From assembly GCA_963611685.1 (NCBI GenBank), contig CAVDSU010000040.1, positions 1 to 15,361 on the forward strand: a DNA stretch of 15,361 nucleotides, read 5' to 3'. Below, in pieces: positions 1-6,424 of the stretch. The DNA comes from UBA1724 sp963611685 (lineage in GTDB: Bacteria > Verrucomicrobiota > Lentisphaeria > Oligosphaerales > Oligosphaeraceae). The position numbers and the translations under genes are program-made. The notes under the pieces were generated by a model. That model worked only from the letters and a program-made list of their open reading frames with translations, was not told the DNA's origin and searched no databases. Every line of letters begins with the position of its first letter. Positions within the stretch are counted from its first letter, which is position 1.

Positions 1-289
1 GTGCATAGCGGCGCCCCGCAATCAAGGAGCCACACCGCATTTCCCATATGCTAGTGCATAGCGGCGCCCCGCAATCAAGGAGCCACACCGCATTTCCCAT
101 ATGCTAGTGCATAGCGGCGCCCCGCAATCAAGGAGCCACACCGCATTTCCCATATGCTAGTGCATAGCGGCGCCCCGCAATCAAGGAGCCACACCGCATT
201 TCCCATATGCTAGTGCATAGCGGCGCCCCGCAATCAAGGAGCCGCCCCCCCCTTTTCCCATACGCTTGTGCATAGCGGCGCCCCGCAAT
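1..289. repeat. 53-bp tandem repeat array (about 5.4 copies)
   Basis: Four copies starting at 1, 54, 107 and 160 are identical over 53 bp. A fifth (213-267) keeps the first 31 bases and then diverges into a C-run, and a sixth is cut to its first 22 bases (268-289). Each unit begins GTGCATAGCGGCGCCCCGCA, which holds a small GCGG/CCGC hairpin. There are no unique spacers, so it is a minisatellite and not a CRISPR. Both strands are open in places only because the array is repetitive, and I see no gene. The array starts at the window edge and may extend further left. Bases 290-388 hold nothing I can identify. Confidence 0.95.
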
Positions 290-388
290 GGAAAGGATAA
301 GGTTTGTGCCACTGCGCATTCCCAAAAGCACCGCCAACAAGAGAAAGTATTCCGCAGGAGAACAGTCCCAGGGCGGCTGTTCCAACCC

Positions 389-492
389 AAAAGTCTTCCC
401 TGCGTACAAAAAGAGAAATTTTGCCGCTGGCGGCAGAATTTCATAAAATGCACGGTGAAAACGATTGCGGGATTTTTTCTAAAGGATATTTT
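389..492. repeat. left copy of a ~100-bp direct repeat flanking the ATPase gene
   Basis: Bases 389-475 match 1929-2015 with four mismatches, all A here and G in the other copy. The tails then diverge but realign at GGATATTTT. The centre (415-442) is a near-perfect inverted repeat: a 13-base arm starting GAAATTTTGCC, a 2-base spacer, and its complement with one mismatch. In the other copy the arms are also kept. A dispersed palindromic, MITE-like or REP-like element is the simplest reading. The short translations in it look incidental. Confidence 0.85.
465..492 (+). promoter_or_regulatory. candidate sigma-70 promoter for the ATPase gene, inside the left direct repeat
   Basis: TTGCGG (465-470) and TATTTT (487-492) are separated by 16 bases and lie about 50 bp upstream of the ATPase start. 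In the right-hand repeat copy the same boxes are only 14 bases apart, so that copy should be a poorer promoter. This is motif matching only. Confidence 0.4.
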
Positions 493-542
493 ACGATGGA
501 GCATCGATTTGGATTTCGCCATAGAGAACAAAGGAGTAAGGG

Positions 543-1790
543 ATGGAAATTGCCAGAGACCTCTATCTTTCGCGGTTGCGTCGACGTGAGGGCAACCACC
601 TCGTCAAGGTAGTTACTGGAATACGTCGATGTGGAAAGTCCTATCTTCTCTTCCATCTCTTCCGAGACTACCTTCGGAAGAAGGGGATCCCTGACGACCA
701 CGTCATAGAAATCTCCTTCGACCGTCTGCGAAACGCCCCGTTACGGCAACCCGATGCCGTAGTCAAGCATATCGACTCCCTCCTGAAAGACGGCGAAATG
801 TACTACCTCCTGCTGGATGAAGTGCAATATCTAGAAGACTTCGAGGGCGTACTCAACGACTTCCTCCATGTAGACAATGTCGACATCTACGTTACCGGGA
901 GCAATTCGCGCTTTCTCAGCACAGATATCCTGACGGAGTTTCGTGGACGAGGAGACGAAGTGCATGTCTTTCCGCTCTCCTTCGCGGAGTTCTGCCAGGA
1001 TCGCTCTGGAGAGATTGAGCAGGCCTGGCAGGAATACCTGCTATACGGCGGTCTTCCCCTCGTGCGCTCCATGTCGTCAGACGAAGACAAATCCACTTAC
1101 CTGAAGTCCCTCTTTGAGAAGACTTACCTAGCCGACATCCTGCAACGGCACCGCGTGAAGAAGTTCCAGGGAGAATTGCAGGAGCTACTGCAGGTAATGG
1201 CGTCGTCCATTGGATCGCTTACCAATGCGCGAAAGTTATCAGATACCTTCCATTCCGAAAAACACGTCGAAATCACGCAAACCACCCTAGAGCGCTACTG
1301 TGCCTATTTCAGCGAGGCATACCTCCTCAGCAAAGCAAAACGCTACGACTTAAAGGGGCGAAAATACATCAACGGGCTCAGCAAGTTCTACTTCGAAGAC
1401 GTGGGCCTACGCAATGCCATGATGAACTTCCGACAGATTGAGGAGACCCATCTACAAGAAAATATCCTCTACAACGAACTCAGAATGCGCGGCTACAACG
1501 TGGATGTAGGCATCGTGGAGCTCAGAAATTCCGATGGTGACGACCGCAAGAAGGTAGAAGTCGACTTCGTTGCCAACCTAGGAAACAAGCGCTACTACAT
1601 ACAATCCGCCTACGCCATCCCCGACAAAGAGAAGCGTGCAAAAGAGATCCGCCCACTCCTGCATATCGACGACTCCTTCAAAAAGATTGTCGTGACCGGC
1701 ATGAACTCCCCCACTTGGCGAGACGAGCAAGGAATCCTGACCATGAATATCCGGGACTTCCTACTGAATCCGAACAGCCTGGATCTATAG
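543..1790 (+). CDS. AAA-family ATPase with C-terminal DUF4143 domain
   Basis: A 415-aa protein of the AAA_14/DUF4143 class, standalone ATPases with unsettled function that are common in accessory regions of gut and environmental bacteria. Visible features are Walker A GIRRCGKS (residues 26-33), Walker B YYLLLDE ending at Asp92-Glu93, a sensor-1-like stretch VTGSNS (117-122), and FRGRG (133-137), a probable arginine-finger region. The DUF4143-type region covers roughly residues 190-370, with a PD-(D/E)XK-like flavour around EVDFVAN in the last quarter. The length is normal and the gene appears intact. The start is firm: AAGGAG at 531-536 lies six bases before the ATG. Its base composition and codons (more AAA, GAA, CTA) are less GC-rich than the downstream genes, and repeats lie on both sides, so transfer is likely. 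No partner gene is present. The family call is confident and the function is unknown. Confidence 0.9.
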   Translation: MEIARDLYLSRLRRREGNHLVKVVTGIRRCGKSYLLFHLFRDYLRKKGIPDDHVIEISFDRLRNAPLRQPDAVVKHIDSLLKDGEMYYLLLDEVQYLEDFEGVLNDFLHVDNVDIYVTGSNSRFLSTDILTEFRGRGDEVHVFPLSFAEFCQDRSGEIEQAWQEYLLYGGLPLVRSMSSDEDKSTYLKSLFEKTYLADILQRHRVKKFQGELQELLQVMASSIGSLTNARKLSDTFHSEKHVEITQTTLERYCAYFSEAYLLSKAKRYDLKGRKYINGLSKFYFEDVGLRNAMMNFRQIEETHLQENILYNELRMRGYNVDVGIVELRNSDGDDRKKVEVDFVANLGNKRYYIQSAYAIPDKEKRAKEIRPLLHIDDSFKKIVVTGMNSPTWRDEQGILTMNIRDFLLNPNSLDL

Positions 1791-1799
1791 AAAGGGAGC

Positions 1800-1823
1800 C
1801 CGCCTTCGCCAAGGCTACGGCGG
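1800..1823 (+). terminator. weak hairpin just after the ATPase gene
   Basis: CCGCC (1800-1804) pairs with GGCGG (1819-1823), with an inner CCTT/AAGG pairing, ten bases after the stop codon. Only TTCT follows and there is no U-tract, so it may be a dispersed-repeat hairpin and not a working terminator. Confidence 0.3.
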
Positions 1824-1832
1824 TTCTGCGAG

Positions 1833-1916
1833 AAGTTAAGCCAGGGTTTTGCATGGCGCCCCCCGCGCCCGAATTACCCGGCGCGTGCGACAAGAGCACC
1901 CGGATTGCCGCGCAAA
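1833..1916. repeat. diverged copy of a structured dispersed repeat (partner at 15057-15142)
   Basis: This aligns along its length with 15057-15142. Shared blocks include CCAGGGTTT, CGCGCC followed by GAAT, GGCGCGTGCG, ACAAG and CGCGCAAA. Of the three hairpins in the other copy, only the central one survives here (CGCGCC at 1864-1869 with GGCGCG at 1880-1885); the flanking two are degraded. It is therefore a decayed member of a family with at least two copies in this window. Confidence 0.7.
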
Positions 1917-1928
1917 ATACGAAACGGA

Positions 1929-2030
1929 AAAAGTCTTCCCTGCGTGCAAAAAGAGAAATTTTGCCGCTGACGGCAGAATTTCATAAAATGCACGGTGGAA
2001 ACGGTTGCGGGATTTTGTTACGGATATTTT
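1929..2030. repeat. right copy of the ~100-bp direct repeat flanking the ATPase gene
   Basis: Partner of 389-492 in the same orientation. The inverted repeat at 1955-1982 keeps 12-base arms around CTGA with one mispair. It starts about 140 bp after the ATPase stop codon. The two copies bound about 1.5 kb carrying one gene. Confidence 0.85.
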
Positions 2031-2063
2031 TCGAAGGCGCATCTCCCTTGGCGCGCAAAAAAA

Positions 2064-2579
2064 GGGAAACGGCCGCTCCGCACCGCCGTGTGGCGGCGAA
2101 AGAGCGCAGTCGGCACCGCATGAGCTATCTCCTACCCACTGGCGGCTAGCCACCCATTGGGCGGGGGGCACGGGCGGCACCACATGAGCTATCCGATACC
2201 CACTTTGGCGGCTAGCCACCCATTGGGCGGGGGGGGCACGGGAGCACCGCACAAACTATCCGCTACCCACTGGCGGCTAGCCACCCATTGGGCGGGGGGG
2301 CACGGGGGGCGCAAGCCCCTCCGTCCTTTGGTTGGTTTTCCCTAGCTGCGAAAAGCGCGGAATACGCCTTAGAAAAGGGGGGGAAGAGTATCCAAAGGAC
2401 TGGGGGCCCAGCCCCCCGCACCCCCCATTATGGGGAAACGGCCCCCGTACCGCCGTGTGGCGGCGAAAGAGCGCCGCGGCACCGCACAAACTACCCGATA
2501 CCCACTGGCGGCTAGCCACCCATTCAGGGGGCACGGGCGCACCGCATGAGCTATCTCCTACCCACTGGCGGCTAGCCAC
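2064..2579. repeat. composite G-rich intergenic repeat array
   Basis: This gene-free stretch is made of two repeated modules. Module 1 (2064-2107 and 2432-2476) runs GGGAAACGGCC, then CCGCCGTGTGGCGG (a hairpin), then CGAAAGAGCGC. Module 2 is 60-67 bp, begins CACCGCA or CACCACA, contains TACCCACTGGCGGCTAGCCA and usually ends in G-runs. Copies start at 2114, 2178, 2245, 2480 and 2540. Between them, 2311-2431 holds an imperfect inverted repeat with GTCCTTTGG (2323-2331) and CCAAAGGAC (2392-2400). Short translations on either strand only echo the repeat, so I call no gene. Confidence 0.85.
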
Positions 2580-2590
2580 TACCTCGTTTA

Positions 2591-2618
2591 CTCCGCCTCA
2601 AGCGGCGGAGGATATATT
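2591..2618 (+). promoter_or_regulatory. hairpin and AT-rich box upstream of the HD-domain gene
   Basis: CTCCGCC (2591-2597) pairs with GGCGGAG (2604-2610) over a 6-base loop. It is followed at once by TATATT (2613-2618), which could be a -10 box. No well-spaced -35 box is visible; TTTACT at 2587 is 20 bases away. This could be the end of the repeat array or the control region of the operon starting at 2688. Confidence 0.25.
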
Positions 2619-2687
2619 TAGCGGAGCGCCTTTTCTTATTCGTAGCGTGCCTGTTATTTCCCGTTTTTGCGCAGTCATTTTCACACC

Positions 2688-3974
2688 ATGGACACCACCG
2701 TCTCCGCAGCCGGCTCCTCCCTTTCCCCGGAACTCATCGAGCTCATCTTCAGCGCCTCGTGCATCCGCCGTTGGAACGACCAGATCAACCCAATGGAGTT
2801 CACGGAGCTGGACAAGCAGGCGCACAAGATGATCATCGCCTGGATGCTGGCGAAGTGCGAGGAGGAGCGTGGGGAGGAGGAGCGTCTGGCGGGGATTCGT
2901 CCGCAGCCGGTGAATTGGTCGTTGTTGATTGAGGGTGGTCTTTTCGAGCTCTTGCAGCGGATCATCCTGACGGACATCAAGCCGCCGGTTTTCCATCGAA
3001 TGATGGCGGAGAAGGGCCCGCAGCTGAATGAGTGGGTCCTCCGGAAGCTGGGTCCTTTGACGAGCTGTGTGCGTGGCGGCTTTCAGGAGCGGATGGCGAA
3101 GTATTTGCAGGAGCCCTCGTTTGCGTTGCGGGAGAAGCGGATCTTGAAGGCGGCGCACTACTTGGCGACCCAGTGGGAATTCAACATCCTCTACCAGCTG
3201 TGCCCCTTCATCCGCGGCATCGAGAACATCAAGGGCGAAATCGAGGACCAGCTGGAGGACCACCTGGACCTCATCGGCGTCCAGAAGATCGCGCGCAAGC
3301 GCAAGACCTACGGCTTTTTGGACTTGTGCGGACAGCTCCGCTTCCAGAAGCGCTGGAGCCAGAGCCCCCGCATCCCCGCCACCAGCGTGCTGGGGCACAT
3401 GCTCATGGTGGCCATCATCACCTACCTGGCGCTCTGCGACACCAAGGCGTGCCCCGAACGCAAGGTCAACAGCTTCCTGGGCGCGCTCTTCCACGACCTG
3501 CCCGAGGCGCTGACCCGCGACATCACCTCCCCCGTCAAGAACGCCGTGGACGGCCTGCCCGACCTCATCAAGGAGTACGAGACCCTCCAGATGGAAGAGA
3601 AGGTCCAGCCGCTGGTCCATCCCAAGTGGTACCGGCTCCTCTCCTACTACACCAAGGACGAATTCGACAACCGGATCTTCCGCCAAAGCGACCTCCATCC
3701 CACCCTGGGAATCTCCTTCGAGGACTTGGAAAACACCTACAACAGCGCCGAATTCCTGCCCGTGGACGGACGGTTCATCGACTGCTCCGACAAGCTGGCG
3801 GCCTTCCTGGAGGCCGCGGAGTCCATCCACAACGGCGTGACCAGCCAGCATCTGCAGGACGGCGTCCGCCGCCTCTGGAAAGAATACCAGGGTCGCAAGG
3901 AAGGGAATGTGGACTTCGGCGCGGTCTTTGCGTCGTATCTGCGGCTGGTTCCCGAGGACCTCATCCATGGTTGA
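2688..3974 (+). CDS. HD-domain protein (YfbR-like/HD_3 metal-dependent phosphohydrolase)
   Basis: A 428-aa protein. The C-terminal half carries the HD signature: LGHMLMV with His237, LFHDLPEALTRDI with His269-Asp270, then SPVK, and a late metal-ligand Asp near SDKLAAF (Asp368). FHDxPE.xTRD.xxPVK is typical of the YfbR-like/HD_3 group, which includes 5'-deoxynucleotidases. An N-terminal block, RWNDQINPMEFTELDKQAHK (29-48), resembles the opening of such domains, so the protein is a long version with extra helical sequence. The ATG at 2688 is preferred; an in-frame TTG at 2667 would add only seven residues. No Shine-Dalgarno site is visible. The stop overlaps the start of the next gene by 8 bp, implying coupling to the SEDS protein. 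The substrate cannot be read from the sequence. Confidence 0.85.
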   Translation: MDTTVSAAGSSLSPELIELIFSASCIRRWNDQINPMEFTELDKQAHKMIIAWMLAKCEEERGEEERLAGIRPQPVNWSLLIEGGLFELLQRIILTDIKPPVFHRMMAEKGPQLNEWVLRKLGPLTSCVRGGFQERMAKYLQEPSFALREKRILKAAHYLATQWEFNILYQLCPFIRGIENIKGEIEDQLEDHLDLIGVQKIARKRKTYGFLDLCGQLRFQKRWSQSPRIPATSVLGHMLMVAIITYLALCDTKACPERKVNSFLGALFHDLPEALTRDITSPVKNAVDGLPDLIKEYETLQMEEKVQPLVHPKWYRLLSYYTKDEFDNRIFRQSDLHPTLGISFEDLENTYNSAEFLPVDGRFIDCSDKLAAFLEAAESIHNGVTSQHLQDGVRRLWKEYQGRKEGNVDFGAVFASYLRLVPEDLIHG

Positions 3975-5265
3975 GCGTCGGGGGAAGTCGTCCTCTCCGC
4001 GTCCGGAGACCTGGAGTGCGGAGGAGATTGGCGCGGGGCTGTCGTTTCCTGCGCGCTATGCCGCGCACCTGGTGGTGGTGGTGATGGCGGTCATGTTGAC
4101 GGAGGGCGTCTGCATGATCTCCTCCGCCACAATTTCCGGGTCGGGGACCCGTTATTTTCTGACGCAGCTGGTATGGATTGGGCTGGGGATGGCGTGTTGC
4201 CTTGCGGGCGCATTCTTTCCGCTGGACCGCCTCTACCGAAAGAGCCACTGGCTGTTGCTGGCCACCATCCTCCCGCTGGCGTATCTGACCTGCGCCGCGC
4301 TGTCGGTGAAGCTCTGGGGGAGTGACACCCTCCGCTTCTTCCCCTTTGCCGCCGCCGTGAAGGGCGCCGTGCGATGGCTGCGCGTGGGCGGCTTCCAGAT
4401 CCAGCCCTCGGAGTTCGCGAAGGTCTCGCTGGTGCTCTTCCTGGCGGCATACTACGGGACCCTCCCGCGGCAGAAGACCAAGAGCCTGATGGCGGGAGTG
4501 GTGGTGCCGGTCTTCTCCTGCGGAATGCTCCTGGCCTTCATCTTCCTAGGGAAGGACCTCTCCACCACCGTTGTGACGGGCACCACGCTGCTGCTGCTCA
4601 TGTTCCTGACGGGCGTGCGCTTCCGATGGCTGGCGGTGCTCCTGGCGCTCGGGCTCATCGTGGGAACCATCGGCATTGCCGGCAGTCCCATGCGCCGCAA
4701 CCGGATTGTGGCGTGGCTCCATCCGGAGGAGGGCCGCAGCAACGAGTCCTTCCAGCTCTTCCGCTCCCAGGTATGCCTGGGCATCGGCGGCGCCACGGGC
4801 CTGGGATACTCCAAGGGATACATGAAGACCTACCTCCCGGAACCCCACACCGACTTCATCGTGGCGGTGATCGGCGAGGAATTCGGCTTTTGGGGACTGC
4901 TGGCCGTGCTGGTGGAATACCTGCTGCTGTGCAGCGGCATCGCGGAGGTCGGCACACAGTGTCGACGGCGCGAAGACCTCCTCCTCTGCCACGGCGTGGC
5001 CATCCTGATTGCCGTGCAGGCCATGGTGAACATCGGCGTGGTGAGTGGATGGCTCCCCCCTACCGGCGTCACGGCGCCCTTCCTCTCCTACGGCGGCTCC
5101 AGCGTCATCTCCCTCATGTTCCTGGTGGGACTGGTGCTGAATGTGCACCGCCGCAACCAGGCGGCCCTCTGGCGCGAGCTCGGAAGCCAGCGCTGCCCCT
5201 CCCTTTCCCCTGAACGAACCGGACGAACTCCGAACAAACTTGGAGACTCCTACCATGAAAACTAA
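3967..5265 (+). CDS. ftsW: SEDS-family peptidoglycan glycosyltransferase, FtsW type
   Basis: A 432-aa polytopic inner-membrane protein with about ten hydrophobic segments. SEDS proteins polymerise glycan strands from lipid II together with a class B PBP; FtsW acts at the septum and RodA in the side wall. Hallmarks are WLRVGGFQIQPSEFAK (137-152), KDLSTTVV (196-203), HTDFIVAVIGEEFG (294-307) with the catalytic Asp at 296, and PPTGVTAPFLSYGGSS (364-379). The GVTAPFLSYGGSS loop favours FtsW, but RodA cannot be excluded. The ATG at 3967 overlaps the upstream HD gene by 8 bp. The 3' end overlaps the next start by 11 bp. The cytosolic N-tail is about 30 residues. It lies outside any division/cell-wall cluster seen here, and no PBP partner is present. 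Confidence 0.93.
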   Translation: MVERRGKSSSPRPETWSAEEIGAGLSFPARYAAHLVVVVMAVMLTEGVCMISSATISGSGTRYFLTQLVWIGLGMACCLAGAFFPLDRLYRKSHWLLLATILPLAYLTCAALSVKLWGSDTLRFFPFAAAVKGAVRWLRVGGFQIQPSEFAKVSLVLFLAAYYGTLPRQKTKSLMAGVVVPVFSCGMLLAFIFLGKDLSTTVVTGTTLLLLMFLTGVRFRWLAVLLALGLIVGTIGIAGSPMRRNRIVAWLHPEEGRSNESFQLFRSQVCLGIGGATGLGYSKGYMKTYLPEPHTDFIVAVIGEEFGFWGLLAVLVEYLLLCSGIAEVGTQCRRREDLLLCHGVAILIAVQAMVNIGVVSGWLPPTGVTAPFLSYGGSSVISLMFLVGLVLNVHRRNQAALWRELGSQRCPSLSPERTGRTPNKLGDSYHEN

Positions 5266-5935
5266 CCGCAGCATCCTCACCCTCCTCGTAGCGTCCCTGC
5301 TCTTTCTAGGACTCCTGGCGCCCCTTTCCCTGGAGGCGAAGATCGTCAAAGCCGGCGGCGGCAGCCAGGTGCTGGTGCTTCCCCGGGGGAACATCAGCCA
5401 GAAGCAGGCGCAGCAGCTGCAAGAAAAGCTCCACCAGATGGTCAAGTCCCACAACCTCAACCCCAGAGGCGCCAGCACCAAATACAATGGCGTGAACCGG
5501 AAGCAGGAGATGATCGACCTCTCTGGATACGGCGTGATCTCCAAGAGCAAGCGCGAGGACCTGGGCAAAGAGCTGCAGCGGATGATCCAGCAGCACAACA
5601 AGGCCTTCCAGCTCGAGCAACAGAAGCTCCAGCAGCAACAGCAGATGCAGATGAATCCCCAGCAGATGCAACAGCAGCAGATGCAGCAACAGCAAATGCA
5701 GCAGCAGATGATGCAGCAACAGCAGCTCATCCGCCAGCAGCAGGAGCAGCTCATGCGGCAACAGTGGGAGGCACAGCAGCGCATGCAAGACGAACAGCGC
5801 CGCCAGCAGGAACAGGCCAGGCAGGCGGAGATCGACCGCGCCCGCGCCGCCGAACAGCAGCGCATCGAGGAACAGGAGCGCATCCGCCGGCAGCAGCTGG
5901 AAGAGGAGTATCGCCGGACCCGCAAGCCCCGCTAA
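5255..5935 (+). CDS. secreted or periplasmic Gln-rich coiled-coil protein
   Basis: A 226-aa protein of no family I recognise. Residues 1-28 form a signal peptide: charged MKTNR start, hydrophobic core, and likely cleavage after SLEA. Residues 29-110 are a small mixed region with VLVLPRGNIS and a helix rich in Gln and Lys. Residues 110-175 are dominated by Gln and Met (QQQQM-type runs). Residues 175-226 turn into an Arg/Glu/Gln-rich charged helix with coiled-coil character and end in a basic tail (RRTRKPR). Translation starts at the ATG at 5255, with GGAG at 5242-5245, inside the end of ftsW, so the two are probably coupled. A structural or wall-associated role near the SEDS protein is possible but is inference from position only. 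Confidence 0.8.
   Translation: MKTNRSILTLLVASLLFLGLLAPLSLEAKIVKAGGGSQVLVLPRGNISQKQAQQLQEKLHQMVKSHNLNPRGASTKYNGVNRKQEMIDLSGYGVISKSKREDLGKELQRMIQQHNKAFQLEQQKLQQQQQMQMNPQQMQQQQMQQQQMQQQMMQQQQLIRQQQEQLMRQQWEAQQRMQDEQRRQQEQARQAEIDRARAAEQQRIEEQERIRRQQLEEEYRRTRKPR
5621..5727 (+). repeat. CAG/CAA/ATG codon repeat encoding the poly-Gln/Met tract
   Basis: Low-complexity in-frame DNA of near-repeats of CAGCAGATGCAG within the Gln-rich gene. Mixed CAG and CAA codons reduce perfect repetition, but copy number could still vary by slippage in multiples of three. Confidence 0.85.
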
Positions 5936-6424
5936 AAGACGACGACAGCAAAGCGGCATACCCCCCCCACCCCTTTCTCGCAACCCAGAGGACTTTCGCA
6001 CGCGAGCCACTCGGGTTGCACGGAAATCCGTGCACGACATGACAGGAATTGTCATCTTTGCGCATTTCCGCCACCGACTAGTTGCAAACCCTTGAAAGGG
6101 GGTTAAGGTATTCCCAAAAATCGCCGGGGTCCCTCGCCGTATTGATTTAGGCGGAGGGGCCCCTTCTATCCCCGGAGGCACTTGATTCGGAGAGAGCGCG
6201 TCTCTCCGCCGCCCGCCGGTCACCGCCCGCCTTCCCCTCTTCGCCGCACACCGCGGCGAAATTTTCCCGTCCCCCCTTCCTCCTCCCCTCCTCCGGAGGC
6301 GCACCTCACCGGCGCCGCCGTCCATTTCCGGGGGGATATTCGCCTTTTTCCGCGAAAGCGCCACCACGGGTCCGCGTCTTGGGCGGGGCCCTCCCTCCTC
6401 TCCGCGTCCCGCATCCTTTTTTCT
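5936..6424. other. gene-free intergenic stretch with several hairpins
   Basis: 489 bp with no convincing gene. The + strand is open from 6182, but that translation is Pro/Arg/Ser low complexity unlike the protein that follows, so I treat it as untranslated. Two adjacent hairpins lie early on: TGCACGGA (6017-6024) with TCCGTGCA (6027-6034), and ATGACA (6039-6044) with TGTCAT (6050-6055). Neither has a long U-tract. A longer GC stem follows at 6126-6163. The last 120 bases are C-rich up to the next start. No clear promoter was found. Confidence 0.6.
6126..6163 (+). terminator. strong stem-loop, terminator or leader element
   Basis: GGGGTCCCTCGCC (6126-6138) pairs with GGCGGAGGGGCCCC (6150-6163), with one bulge and one G-T pair, over an 11-base AT-rich loop. 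Only TTCTAT follows, so it is an imperfect intrinsic terminator. It could end the upstream operon or lie in the leader of the gene at 6425. Confidence 0.4.

Noticed and set aside
1..289. Possible CRISPR array
   Set aside because: Repeats are directly contiguous with no unique spacers, and no cas gene is present.
128..701. Short open frames on both strands over the left repeats
   Set aside because: They translate the tandem and direct repeats, have no conserved domain, and conflict with each other and with the ATPase start.
1791..2687. tRNA or other RNA gene in the repeat region
   Set aside because: Hairpins are repeat-borne; I found no T-loop consensus or cloverleaf here or in the other gaps.
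2598..3968. Long minus-strand open frame opposite the HD gene
   Set aside because: It is an antisense shadow made open by high GC3; the + strand carries clear HD motifs.
3032..4084. 350-aa + strand frame overlapping the HD gene
   Set aside because: Arg/Gly/Pro-rich out-of-frame translation of the HD gene with no domain.
4546..5925. Cys/Ser-rich minus-strand frame opposite ftsW and the Gln-rich gene
   Set aside because: The Cys runs are the complement of CAG codons; the + strand genes explain the sequence.
6182..6424. N-terminal extension of the HPr-like protein
   Set aside because: Pro/Arg/Ser low complexity across leader DNA; the ATG at 6425 starts ordinary protein sequence.
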